A stretch of 64,000 nt of DNA from JAFGMQ01 sp036733345 (GTDB taxonomy: Bacteria > Desulfobacterota > DSM-4660 > Desulfatiglandales > Desulfatiglandaceae), in assembly GCA_036733345.1 (NCBI GenBank), contig DAINAR010000011.1, forward strand, positions 9,957 through 73,956, given 5' to 3'. The translations under genes were made by a program, and so were the position numbers. A model generated the notes under the pieces. The model saw nothing but the letters and a program-made list of their open reading frames with translations, was not told the DNA's origin and searched no databases. Positions within the stretch are counted from its first letter, which is position 1. Each line of letters opens with the position of its first letter. Positions 26,700 to 35,576 of this stretch are shown here, piece after piece.

Positions 26700-26975
26700 T
26701 TACAGGGGGCTTGCTTTATCCGCCTGGGCGGGCTCCGACTTCAGCTCAATATAATTCAACCATTCTCTTCCCTTACCACTCTTCAGCTCCACTTCTCTTG
26801 CTCTAGCGGATTTATGATCAGGAAATTCTTCTCTGTAAATGAGAGTAAAGTCACCTATGATCTGGCTCCCTTTTGACTTTCCCAGTCTATGTTCTCTAAG
26901 CCTCCTGGCAAGGTCGTTGGTTATTCCTACATATCTCTTTCCGCTTTCACCTTTTAGAATGTATACTGTAACCAT
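26700..26975 (-). CDS. Small GIY-YIG nuclease-family protein inserted at tRNA-Pro
   Basis: A 91-residue protein with the GIY-YIG signature: VYILKGESGKRYVGIT then DLARRLREH, followed by the LKSGKGREW segment usual for stand-alone UvrC-like members. The ATG at 26973-26975 abuts the proximal 43-bp repeat, and the stop lies 26 bp from the distal repeat, so the gene fills the repeated unit. A longer frame reading back through the tRNA to 27197 is an artefact. The C-terminal codons contain a CCGCC-TG-GGCGG palindrome. Function is unknown; nicking at or near the tRNA is a natural guess. Confidence 0.85.
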   Translation of the reverse strand: MVTVYILKGESGKRYVGITNDLARRLREHRLGKSKGSQIIGDFTLIYREEFPDHKSARAREVELKSGKGREWLNYIELKSEPAQADKASPL

Positions 26976-27072
<97 letters not shown>

Positions 27073-27243
27073 AATAAGATTGGATGAAGTATTGAAGTTA
27101 GCCTATTTTCAGATATAAAACAAGTCAATTTTGTCTTTACTAATCTCTTGACCTGAAATATGGTTGCCTTTATAATTTTTTCCCGAACAAAAAGCAATAA
27201 TATTGAAATTAATCTTTATAAAAAAATTTCAGGAGCTAACAAA

Positions 27244-27423
27244 ATGGATATCTTCAGGAAAATAGGTATAGGAATAGTTATGATTGTGCCCGGTTTTGTA
27301 TTTGGAGCAATGGTTTGGGGATTTTTTGAATCCTGGCTGGCAGTTCTTGGCCTTGAGATAGTTATGATAATAATCTATGCAATGATCATTTCAGGAAAAT
27401 TCGTATCAGCTGAAGGCAGGTAG
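27244..27423 (+). CDS. Small two-helix membrane protein
   Basis: A 59-residue protein with two hydrophobic helices (about 8-31 and 33-52) and a short charged tail. AGGAG lies 9 nt upstream of the ATG at 27244. The family is not recognised. It stands alone between tRNA-Pro and folD. Confidence 0.6.
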   Translation: MDIFRKIGIGIVMIVPGFVFGAMVWGFFESWLAVLGLEIVMIIIYAMIISGKFVSAEGR

Positions 27424-27474
27424 ACGATTGCCCGGCGGTAACAGGCCGGCCTTATTCTGATGATATAAGAGGAT

Positions 27475-28389
27475 CTATACCTGCATAATCCCAAGCTTAT
27501 ATTTAAGGGAATTCAGTGTATTCTGCATAAGCATTGTAATGGTCATGGGGCCCACGCCTCCTGGCACAGGCGTTATTGCCCCTGCTATTTTACTGACTGC
27601 CTCAAAATCCACATCCCCTCGCAGTACAGCTACTTTTTTCCCTGTCTTCTCGCTGATCTTTTCTCCGACGCGGTTAACCCCTGCATCAATCACGCAGGCA
27701 CCAGGCTTAATCCATTCGGGCCTCACAAGCCCGGGGACACCCGCTGCAACAATAAGGATATCCGCCCGTCTGCAATGTGCAGCAAGATCCTTTGTGTGCG
27801 TATGAGCAACAGTCACCGTTGCATTTGCTTGCGGATCCTTCTGCAGAAGCATATTCGCAATTGGTTTGCCGACAATATTTGAGCGGCCGACAACAACAAC
27901 CTCTGCACCATCCGTATTGACCCCGGCACGAATAATCATCTCATGAATCCCGGCAGGAGTACATGGCGGAAATTTAACCTCTGATCCACCAAGCATCAGA
28001 CGTCCTATATTTATAGGATGAAATCCATCAACATCCTTATCCGGATCAATTGCATAAAGCACCTTTTTTTCGTCTATATGTTCAGGGAGTGGTAACTGCA
28101 CAAGTATTCCATTAATCATATCGTCTTTATTGTATCTGGTAATCAAGGCAAAAAGTTCTTCTTCTGAAATATCCTCCGGCAGGTTTTCCTGTATTTCTTT
28201 GAATCCGAGACGATTTGCGGTTTCAACCTTCAAAGTAACATAGGATACAGAGGCAGGATTATCGCCAACCAGGATAGTCGCCAGGCCTGGAATAACGCCG
28301 TATTTATTACTAATTTTTTGAACCTCCTTCCGAATATCGCCAAGAATTTCTTCTCTGATCTCTATACCTTTTATTAATTTTGCAGTCAT
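27475..28389 (-). CDS. folD: FolD methylene-THF dehydrogenase/cyclohydrolase
   Basis: A 304-residue bifunctional enzyme interconverting 5,10-methylene-, methenyl- and 10-formyl-tetrahydrofolate. Key segments are YVTLKVETANRLG with the catalytic lysine (YxxxK), GILVQLPLPEHI, DPDKDVDGFHP, VVVGRSNIVGKP and PVPGGVGPMT. It links to the C1 pool used by the corrinoid methyltransferase operon at 46-53 kb. Confidence 0.96.
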   Translation of the reverse strand: MTAKLIKGIEIREEILGDIRKEVQKISNKYGVIPGLATILVGDNPASVSYVTLKVETANRLGFKEIQENLPEDISEEELFALITRYNKDDMINGILVQLPLPEHIDEKKVLYAIDPDKDVDGFHPINIGRLMLGGSEVKFPPCTPAGIHEMIIRAGVNTDGAEVVVVGRSNIVGKPIANMLLQKDPQANATVTVAHTHTKDLAAHCRRADILIVAAGVPGLVRPEWIKPGACVIDAGVNRVGEKISEKTGKKVAVLRGDVDFEAVSKIAGAITPVPGGVGPMTITMLMQNTLNSLKYKLGIMQV

Positions 28390-28461
28390 CTTTGATCCCC
28401 TTCCTAAAAATTTTTCGTCCTAACGCATGTCATTATCAGGCAGGACACCTTGAGAATTCCT

Positions 28462-28490
28462 TTGACAGTAAAACATCATGCATATATATA
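28462..28490 (+). promoter_or_regulatory. Predicted sigma-70-type promoter
   Basis: TTGACA at 28462-28467, 17 bp, TATATA at 28485-28490. The start would be near 28497, giving a leader of about 225 nt before the small zinc protein at 28724. Nothing else is seen in the 28390-28723 gap. Confidence 0.5.
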
Positions 28491-28723
28491 CCCGGTTAAA
28501 CAAAAATATCAATCATTACTTAGACACAATATAGAATGGTTACTGGACCTGGAGGCACTTGATTCCTTTTAGAAATCATAACATTCGCCACCGGATAACT
28601 ATATTATTTTTTTATACGTTTTCATTGTAACTCAGCCTGCCGCTTTTAAGATGGATTACAGTCCCGGTTAACCTGAGTTTTAGCGAGATGCTGTTATCGC
28701 AGTTAAGAAAAGAGGCACTAATT

Positions 28724-28978
28724 ATGAAATGTGCAATATGCGGAATTTCTATTGACTTGGTTAAAGATTCAATTGATCATAAGTGGGTGTCAGTTTTTTA
28801 CGAGGGTAATGAAGAACATGGCCCGATATGCTCATCCTGTTTTGATCAGTTTATTCGTAAAGGAAAAGATGGGGAATTTGAGCTAAAGGATGAATATCGC
28901 GGTCGAATAGTATATAATGAGCAGGCTGATGACAGTCCCCACTATATAACAATTGATCTGGGACCAATCCTGAATTAA
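28724..28978 (+). CDS. Small zinc-binding protein
   Basis: An 84-residue protein with two CxxC pairs (CAICG near the start and CSSCF about 30 residues on), giving one likely zinc site, followed by an acidic C-terminus. I chose the ATG at 28724 (MKCAICG) with a GAGG site; an ATG 12 codons earlier has none. The family is not recognised. It lies 46 nt upstream of the metallo-beta-lactamase-fold gene and may be cotranscribed. Confidence 0.65.
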   Translation: MKCAICGISIDLVKDSIDHKWVSVFYEGNEEHGPICSSCFDQFIRKGKDGEFELKDEYRGRIVYNEQADDSPHYITIDLGPILN

Positions 28979-29024
28979 TGTTCACAGCATTTAAAAAGGC
29001 ATATTATCTTAAAAAGGAAATCAT

Positions 29025-29675
29025 ATGATTCTGAAAATTCTGGAAGTCGGGCCTCTTATGGTTAACTGCTATATTGTTGCCGATGAAGAATCGAAGGAGG
29101 CCGCTGTTTTTGATCCGGCAGGAAATGTTGATATGATTCTGAAGGCCCTTGAAGAAGACAACTTGAAGGTAAAATACATCGTTAATACCCATGCACACTG
29201 GGACCATGTTGGAGGGAACCAGCAGCTTCAGGATGCAACAGGCGCGCCTATTATGGCCCATCAGGATGAAGCTGCTTCTCTCCCCGGCGTTAACGAAAGG
29301 GCTGCGGTTTACGGAAGCAGTGCACCTGGCTCTGAGGCATCTCAGTTCCTCAAAGAAGGGGATTCTTTTAGCGTTGGTTCCATTATCTTTGAGGTATTGG
29401 ACCTGCGAGGGCATTCCGTCGCAAGCATTGGATTTGTCTTCGAGGGAGAACTTGAACTTAATAACGGCAGACAAAGATTAAAGCTGGTTATCTGTGGCGA
29501 TGCATTATTTGCAGGCAGCATAGGCCGTACCGACTTTCCAGGGGGAAATTTGCCTCTGCTACTCGACAATATTCGAAAAAAGATATTTACTCTTCCGGAT
29601 TCCACAATTGTGCTTCCCGGTCACGGGCCGGCATCGACAGTGGGCAGGGAAAAGCAATTTAATCCATTTTTCTGA
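29025..29675 (+). CDS. Metallo-beta-lactamase-fold hydrolase (glyoxalase II-like)
   Basis: A 216-residue single-domain enzyme with the metal motif THAHWDH (about residue 56), then a distal histidine in LRGHSVASIG, an aspartate in VICGDALF, and a final histidine in VLPGHGP. These supply a dinuclear metal site. Such proteins hydrolyse thioesters such as lactoylglutathione or related substrates. The next gene (thiD) begins 37 nt later. Confidence 0.85.
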   Translation: MILKILEVGPLMVNCYIVADEESKEAAVFDPAGNVDMILKALEEDNLKVKYIVNTHAHWDHVGGNQQLQDATGAPIMAHQDEAASLPGVNERAAVYGSSAPGSEASQFLKEGDSFSVGSIIFEVLDLRGHSVASIGFVFEGELELNNGRQRLKLVICGDALFAGSIGRTDFPGGNLPLLLDNIRKKIFTLPDSTIVLPGHGPASTVGREKQFNPFF

Positions 29676-29712
29676 AAGCATCAAGGTTCCGCCCTTTGCT
29701 ACGGACTTACTC

Positions 29713-30528
29713 GTGATAAAAAAGAGATACCATAGAGTGCTTACAATCGCCGGCTCTGACAGCGGAGGCGGCGCAGGAATCCAGGCCGATCTGAAGACCT
29801 TTTCAGCACTTGGATGCTATGGCATGTCGGTCATAACTGCACTAACTGCACAGAATACAATTGGCGTTAATGCCATTCATGCCATACCATCGGACTTTAT
29901 TGGAAAGCAGATGGAAGCCATATTCACCGATATAGGTGCTGATGCTGTAAAAATTGGCATGCTTTACTCTTCGGAACTAGTTGAGGCGGTTGCCGGGCAG
30001 TTGAAAAAGTATAATCCGGAAAACATTGTCCTTGACCCTGTGATGGTTTCTCAGAGTAAAGATAAACTAACTCAAGATAAAGGAATTACAGAAGCAATAA
30101 AGGAACACCTGCTTCCTTTGACTACAGTATTTACTCCGAACCTTCCCGAAGCTTCGATACTGATGAATCGCAACATTGACAAACCTGAAGATATGTACCA
30201 GGCTGCACGAGAGCTATCTCTGTATGGGCCTGAAAGTGTCCTGATTAAAGGCGGCCATCTGGATGCTGACGAAAGCAATGATCTGCTGTTTATTAGAAGG
30301 GAAAACCGTTACATAACGATCAAAGCCGAACGCATCAATACAAGGAACGATCACGGAACCGGCTGTACTGTCTCTTCTGCAATTGCCTCTTTTCTGGCCA
30401 GGGGAGATTCAATTGAAAGGGCAGTTAAAAATGCAAAGAAATATATTTCAGAGGCAATCCGCGCAGGCTCGGATTACCAGATTGGATATGGTCATGGTCC
30501 GGTCCATCATTTTTATAAATTCTGGTAG
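29713..30528 (+). CDS. thiD: ThiD hydroxymethylpyrimidine/phosphomethylpyrimidine kinase
   Basis: A 271-residue ribokinase-fold enzyme of thiamine synthesis. Markers are LTIAGSDSGGGAGIQADLKTF at the start, VLDPVMVSQSKDKL, TPNLPEASIL, VLIKGGHL, and NDHGTGCTVSSAIAS with the catalytic aspartate environment. The best start is GTG at 29713, after which the conserved region begins almost at once. A longer frame overlapping the upstream gene is unlikely. No TPP riboswitch is seen upstream. Confidence 0.93.
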   Translation: MIKKRYHRVLTIAGSDSGGGAGIQADLKTFSALGCYGMSVITALTAQNTIGVNAIHAIPSDFIGKQMEAIFTDIGADAVKIGMLYSSELVEAVAGQLKKYNPENIVLDPVMVSQSKDKLTQDKGITEAIKEHLLPLTTVFTPNLPEASILMNRNIDKPEDMYQAARELSLYGPESVLIKGGHLDADESNDLLFIRRENRYITIKAERINTRNDHGTGCTVSSAIASFLARGDSIERAVKNAKKYISEAIRAGSDYQIGYGHGPVHHFYKFW

Positions 30529-30543
30529 AAAAACAGGGCATTA

Positions 30544-30996
30544 TTAGTCTTTAATATCAGGAACCACATAACCTAATTCAGGGGAAAGCCTGATTTTGCT
30601 TTTGGCAAAGGTACCGCTGCCCCGTGCAATTTCTCTTTCTTTTGAGTCAAATAATTGAGACTCCCCGATAAGCATATTTCTCGAGTTATAAACGACCCTG
30701 CCAACGGCTCTCATATGGCCTGATGATATTGGGCGAAAAAGGTATACATTAAAGTCTACAGTCAATACCAGAAAATCCTTGACCATTGAGTTGCATGCAA
30801 AAAAAGCGGCATCATCAAGCGCCTTGAAATATACTGCCCCATGGGTTGCTCCTGCAGCATGAAAAAACTTTTTCTGAACAGGTATAATCAGCTCTGCTGT
30901 TCCCTCTGATACGGTAAGTTCCGGGGAGTAATATTCATTGCAGGAAGCGAATGCATACATCTGCTCCAATTTTTTGTAATGTTCTTTGTCGGTCAT
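30544..30996 (-). CDS. PaaI-type hotdog thioesterase
   Basis: A 150-residue hotdog-fold protein: the segment FHAAGATHGAVYFKALDDAAFFAC is the helix and nucleophile/dimer region of PaaI-like acyl-CoA thioesterases, followed by VDFNVYLFRPISSG. A GGAG site precedes the ATG. It is convergent with thiD. Confidence 0.85.
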   Translation of the reverse strand: MTDKEHYKKLEQMYAFASCNEYYSPELTVSEGTAELIIPVQKKFFHAAGATHGAVYFKALDDAAFFACNSMVKDFLVLTVDFNVYLFRPISSGHMRAVGRVVYNSRNMLIGESQLFDSKEREIARGSGTFAKSKIRLSPELGYVVPDIKD

Positions 30997-31330
30997 AGAT
31001 AAACTCCAAAATAAGAGACGGCGGATGGATTTATTTCAACAAATTCTCAACACAACATGCTCTTTAGCAAATTCAGCGCCCCAAGGTTTTTTCCATCTAT
31101 ACACAACGCAGGCAGATAATCCAATACTTTTAAGAAGGGAGCCTTTGGAAGAGCTCTGCTGGTCAAAATTTCGGATCCAACCTGCCGGCAAATGTAAGAA
31201 GGCGGTTTTTTGCGATTCTTGAAATAAGCCCCACACCTGCCTCTGTCTTTCTTAAATAATTTGTACGTTTACAGTGTAAAGCGAATTTTCTTTTATTTTA
31301 CAGGTTCTTGTTAGAAATCAACCAGCTGTC
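30997..31330. other. Gene-free stretch between the LytTR regulator and the thioesterase
   Basis: Two overlapping leftward frames (31036-31236 and one in another phase) look partly protein-like, but neither has a ribosome binding site or a family I recognise. It may hold a decayed fragment. No terminator is clear after the regulator gene. Confidence 0.3.
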
Positions 31331-32098
31331 TTACATCTGCCTGAAAATATGAATAAAACGCTGGCTCACAGTAAGGGTTTCAGGTCGATCCCTTAGTCTT
31401 AATACGCCTCCCCCTGTCATAGACCGGCTGACCCTTGAGATGTGATCAGCATTTACAATGGTACCGCGATGAATCTGCCAGAAATGTTCAGGATCCAATT
31501 CATCTGCCAGTTCCTTGATAGGCTTTCTTATAAGAGACTCACCCTCTTTCGTCACAACAATTGTGTACTTATCACCAGCCTTAAAGTAACATACATCCTG
31601 TGTCGCAATAAGCCGGATTCCATCACCCTGCTGTACTCTGATCCATTGCAGATAATCTTGTGCCGCATTTTTAGGCAAGCCTGCGACAAGTCGATCTACT
31701 ATTTCGGAGAGATCAGGGGGAGAGCCTGACGAAGATGCTATCTGCTTTTTAAGTCGTTTTGCCGTCTTTTCAAGCCGTTCGAGTGTTATCGGTTTTAAAA
31801 TGTAATCAACGGCCTCATTCTCAAATGCCTCAATCGCATACTGGTCATAAGCAGTAATAAAAACAACCCAGCAGGATTCGGCAACCTTTTTAGCCACGTC
31901 TATACCTGACATTCCCGGCATTCTTATATCAAGAAATGCTATATCAGGTTTTTGTTTTTTTATTAATTCGAGGGCTTCAAGCCCGTTTCTTGCCTCGCCG
32001 CATAAAATAAGATCCGGCCATACCTCATTCAACCTGGATTTCAGGTATGTCCTCAGCTGCTCTTCATCATCGGCGATAATCGCCCTGAACTGGCTCAT
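31331..32098 (-). CDS. LytTR-family response regulator
   Basis: A 255-residue regulator with a receiver domain (phospho-acceptor Asp57 in IAFLDIRMPG) and a C-terminal LytTR DNA-binding domain (FKAGDKYTIVVTKEGE, FWQIHRGTIVNADHI). Its start lies inside the 3' end of the kinase gene (32-bp overlap), so the two are translated together. It is the last gene of a leftward unit that includes an ABC transporter, which is its likely target. Confidence 0.92.
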   Translation of the reverse strand: MSQFRAIIADDEEQLRTYLKSRLNEVWPDLILCGEARNGLEALELIKKQKPDIAFLDIRMPGMSGIDVAKKVAESCWVVFITAYDQYAIEAFENEAVDYILKPITLERLEKTAKRLKKQIASSSGSPPDLSEIVDRLVAGLPKNAAQDYLQWIRVQQGDGIRLIATQDVCYFKAGDKYTIVVTKEGESLIRKPIKELADELDPEHFWQIHRGTIVNADHISRVSRSMTGGGVLRLRDRPETLTVSQRFIHIFRQM

Positions 32099-33134
32099 CT
32101 TTCACCTCAATAATTGCCTTAAGACCTGAGGGTTTATTGTCTTCCAGGATTAAACGTCCCCTGTCACCATACAATGAACTCAAACGTTCTCTTATATTCA
32201 AAAGCCCTATGCCGGCTTCACTACCCTCGCGGAAACCCGGGCCTGTGTCTGCAACTTCCAGGCGGAATACATCATTCTCCTTTATTGCCTTTATAAGTAT
32301 ATCCCCCCCCTCAATTCCAGGTTCAAGACCGTGTTTAACGGCGTTTTCCACCAGGGGCTGTATCAGCATCGGAGGGAACGGAAATCCCTTAATATCATCC
32401 GTGATATCAAACCTGAAATTCAATCTGTCACCCATGCGCACCTTGAAGATGTTGATAAAAGCACGTATCATATCAAGTTCCTGCCCAATGGTAGTTATGT
32501 CTTCTCTTGTTTTTGAAAGGGACATCCTTAGATACTGTATAAAATCAACCATCATGGATCTTGCCTTGCCTGTATCGGTATCTATCAGGCTTAGTATATT
32601 TGATAAGGTATTGAATAGAAAGTGCGGCTCGATCTGGGCCTGAAGAAGCCTCAGGTTGGTCTCGGCCTTTTCCTTTTCTGCTGTTAAGGTTTTCAGTCTT
32701 TCTTCACGAATCAGGGTCTTTGCCGCGGATATCTTTTCGCGTGACATAAAAAAATAGCAGATTACAGATCCAAACAATATAGCAAGAAAAATTGACTGAA
32801 AAAACCTCCCGGAATTATCGTGAAAAAACCAGCTATATTGTCCGGTGACGAAAGAACCAAGAATGATTCCTATTACTGAGCCCAGAATAAACGCTCCCAT
32901 TAAAAAGGCAAGCTGGATAAGGGGGGAGGCATCGGGTTTTAACAGAAACATTGCGGTCAGAACGGACGAACACATGGAAATGCCGATGCATTCAGAGATT
33001 ATAAGATTGGAGATAAAATCCCCTCCATATCCTACGGCCGATAAAAATATAGCAATAATGGAACTGAATAAGACGGTATAGGAAAGGCTTATGATTGCGT
33101 ATCTTCTATTTACTCGTGTCTTTTTTATATGCAT
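32067..33134 (-). CDS. LytS/YehU-type sensor histidine kinase
   Basis: A 355-residue kinase with four hydrophobic helices (about 12-36, 41-65, 72-97, 112-130) and then the His_kinase domain with the phospho-acceptor His171 in AQIEPHFLFNTLSN and a HATPase lobe (PLVENAVKHG, DTGPGF, GIGLLNIRERL). There is no large periplasmic domain, so it probably senses within the membrane. It lies 94 bp downstream of the outer-membrane barrel gene in the same direction. Confidence 0.9.
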   Translation of the reverse strand: MHIKKTRVNRRYAIISLSYTVLFSSIIAIFLSAVGYGGDFISNLIISECIGISMCSSVLTAMFLLKPDASPLIQLAFLMGAFILGSVIGIILGSFVTGQYSWFFHDNSGRFFQSIFLAILFGSVICYFFMSREKISAAKTLIREERLKTLTAEKEKAETNLRLLQAQIEPHFLFNTLSNILSLIDTDTGKARSMMVDFIQYLRMSLSKTREDITTIGQELDMIRAFINIFKVRMGDRLNFRFDITDDIKGFPFPPMLIQPLVENAVKHGLEPGIEGGDILIKAIKENDVFRLEVADTGPGFREGSEAGIGLLNIRERLSSLYGDRGRLILEDNKPSGLKAIIEVKDEPVQGDYRR

Positions 33135-33228
33135 AAAATTATCTTATCAGTTTTATATTCAGACCTCAAAACCTAATATAGAAATGCATTAAGCTGGATA
33201 CCTTTCAGATGTTATAGAGCCGTCAAAA

Positions 33229-34578
33229 TCAAAAAACATATTCCAGTCCAAGCATCCATTGACATTTTAGAGTAGTCCCGAACTCGGTATCTCCGGATCC
33301 GGAATTTACCGTCCCAATTGAAAAAAGTTGTATGTGATCTCCCAGATAGTATTCCACGATGGATACAAACTGGTCAGATCCGTCATCAATATTGCGGGTC
33401 CATCGAAATGTCAGATTAAGCACATCCTTTATATCATTATGTAGATATTGAAGCATGATGTAGTTGCGCCTCAAGAACCTCAAATTGGGATCAGCCGTTT
33501 GGCCAAGTATCATTTTTGAAAGAGAACTCATCGTCCCTATAGTGAAATATGCATCCGAAGCCCTTTTTCTAAGACTGTAGTATCTGTTTGCCTTCTCGTT
33601 GTTGTATCCGAGTCCATTATATATATATTCTACCGTCAGGGTAGGGCCTATTTCAAGAGTATAAGAGGCGCCAGCCAGGATAATGCCATTCAGCGATGAA
33701 TCTTCATCCTTTATTGGATCCAGAGACGCGCCGAATGGGTTGGCTGAATCTGTCGGATAAAGTGCATTTGTACCCTTTGATAGCATCCCTTCCGCATAAA
33801 GCAGAAGGGCGTCTGAGGCAGTCCACCCGCCGAATGCACCGAAGCTTGTTCTGTCCTTTTCCCTGTGGGAAAGGATTAAACTCATATATGCTACATAGCC
33901 TGCATAATCAACCTTCAGCGCATATGTCTTTTCAAACTTAAAGAGACCAAAGTCCTGCCTGCCTTTATCAAAATTGGCTATGAGCGAAAATGTCCATAGC
34001 TCATCCGTAATCCATACGAGACGGCCGAAATCCATTCCAGGCACCTCCCGTTTTGGGTTGCTCCTGCCATTATCCCGAAAAAAGGGGTTTGAGGGAGAAA
34101 AAAGATAGGATGGTCCCCATTGAAGATTTTCCCTGCCATATGAGATAAAAAGCCCCTCTGCCATTCTTGTCCTTGCCAGCCATTCGTTAATGTACAGGTC
34201 GCTTTTCCACTCTGAATCACCTTCTCTTTGACCATCCTCCCATTGCCTTCTTTCAATATTCAGACGGGGTTTGATGCTGAAATCAAGATGCATTAATCTT
34301 AAACGGGCATCAAATCTTACTTGCGATTCGGTCAGGTACTGAGGTATCTCAAAAAAATCATTTCGTGGATTCTGAGAAGATTCAGCCACATCCTGGTATG
34401 TGCCGGAAACGATAAATCTAAGATCATGGTCAAAACCATCTTTTAATTCCTCATAGAGTGCAGAAGACCATATCTTTCCGCTTTCTTTACTCTCTCTTCC
34501 AAACTCTTCGCCAATGGAAGGAGATGATGCTAACGCCAAGAATATTATTATGATATACGCAATATTGATTATTTTCAT
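33229..34578 (-). CDS. Outer-membrane beta-barrel protein
   Basis: About 449 residues. A signal peptide (about 1-22 from the ATG at 34578) is followed by alternating aromatic and polar strands and a C-terminal phenylalanine (LGLEYVF), the signal for barrel assembly. The family is not recognised; the QWGPSYLFSPSNPFF stretch is characteristic and may be a conserved periplasmic or loop motif. It follows the LolA-like gene and may be the outer-membrane end of that system. Confidence 0.75.
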   Translation of the reverse strand: MKIINIAYIIIIFLALASSPSIGEEFGRESKESGKIWSSALYEELKDGFDHDLRFIVSGTYQDVAESSQNPRNDFFEIPQYLTESQVRFDARLRLMHLDFSIKPRLNIERRQWEDGQREGDSEWKSDLYINEWLARTRMAEGLFISYGRENLQWGPSYLFSPSNPFFRDNGRSNPKREVPGMDFGRLVWITDELWTFSLIANFDKGRQDFGLFKFEKTYALKVDYAGYVAYMSLILSHREKDRTSFGAFGGWTASDALLLYAEGMLSKGTNALYPTDSANPFGASLDPIKDEDSSLNGIILAGASYTLEIGPTLTVEYIYNGLGYNNEKANRYYSLRKRASDAYFTIGTMSSLSKMILGQTADPNLRFLRRNYIMLQYLHNDIKDVLNLTFRWTRNIDDGSDQFVSIVEYYLGDHIQLFSIGTVNSGSGDTEFGTTLKCQWMLGLEYVF

Positions 34579-34692
34579 AGAACACAATCCATCATTTAAG
34601 TCTGGCATAAATCCTGGCTAAATAATTTGCGCCATCCGGACCCGCATCAATACAGTGCCGGAATGATGCCTTTTCGAATTCGTCAGTCTTCT

Positions 34693-35442
34693 CTATCTCA
34701 AAAGCAAATTAATATTGAACACTGAATCCGGAATATTTTTCAATTCAACATTGCTATATTCCATGGTGGTAATATCTTCTTCTACTACAGCATTCCTGAT
34801 GACCATTTTTGAAACAAATGGTTGAGGCTTACCATTAATAATAACGCTGTTTCCATATTCAAAGGTTGCCCATTTGAACATCTTGCCTGACACCGTATAA
34901 AACTCGGCTTTCAGCCCAAGAAAACGGTCTTTTGATACCCAGTATTTTATTTGATCGTATGTGGCGTTTTTATCTATTGCGGCAAGGTCAAACAGATAGC
35001 ATGGTTCGCCATTAATATTGTCAGAGGATACGCTTGCGGCCTCGTAGTCCCCTGCATAGTTTGTTGAAGCTATATCACCATTTGAGGCACCTCCCATCAG
35101 CTTTTGCCTCGGGGATATTGGAACAGGTTTTCTCAGACCCGGCTTTACAAACCACATATTACGGTCAAGCATCAATATCTTGTTCCCCTTTACCTTTGCA
35201 GGGGATAAAAATTCTGCCAGGGAATTGACATCTCTCGCCTTTATCCTCAGAGTCCTGAATTGTTTGCGGCCACGTTCGACAGATTCCAGGTTGATTTCCC
35301 ACTCAACACCTTCCACATTACCTCTCGCACTATCCGCTTTTACCAATATCTCTCCGGGTGTCATCTCAGCAATTGCCGGGCCGCAGTAATATGCAATGCC
35401 AAACAGCAATGTCATTATTATAACTGAAAAAATTTTATTCAT
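34693..35442 (-). CDS. LolA-like outer-membrane lipoprotein-sorting protein
   Basis: A 249-residue exported protein (signal peptide 1-25). The pattern MTPGEILVKADSARG, then NKILMLDRNMWFVKPGLRKPVPISPRQKLMGGASNGDI, is that of the LolA_like (outer membrane lipoprotein-sorting) family, which binds lipid in a half-barrel. It sits between the ABC permease and the barrel gene, and would carry a lipid or lipoprotein across the periplasm. Confidence 0.85.
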   Translation of the reverse strand: MNKIFSVIIMTLLFGIAYYCGPAIAEMTPGEILVKADSARGNVEGVEWEINLESVERGRKQFRTLRIKARDVNSLAEFLSPAKVKGNKILMLDRNMWFVKPGLRKPVPISPRQKLMGGASNGDIASTNYAGDYEAASVSSDNINGEPCYLFDLAAIDKNATYDQIKYWVSKDRFLGLKAEFYTVSGKMFKWATFEYGNSVIINGKPQPFVSKMVIRNAVVEEDITTMEYSNVELKNIPDSVFNINLLLR

Positions 35443-35576
35443 ATGTACCCTCCCTGACTTTATTTCCTTCGAACTTTAACCTTGCACTTTATACCAATTT
35501 CTTTGCCTGTCACTCAACAACTGCCAGTTACCAGTCCACCTTTGAGCTTTCAGCTTTGAGCTACTAATCTCACCTA

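Noticed and set aside
31036..31236. A 66-residue leftward frame between the LytTR regulator and the thioesterase
   Set aside because: Another phase over the same bases looks equally protein-like, and neither has a start site or known family.
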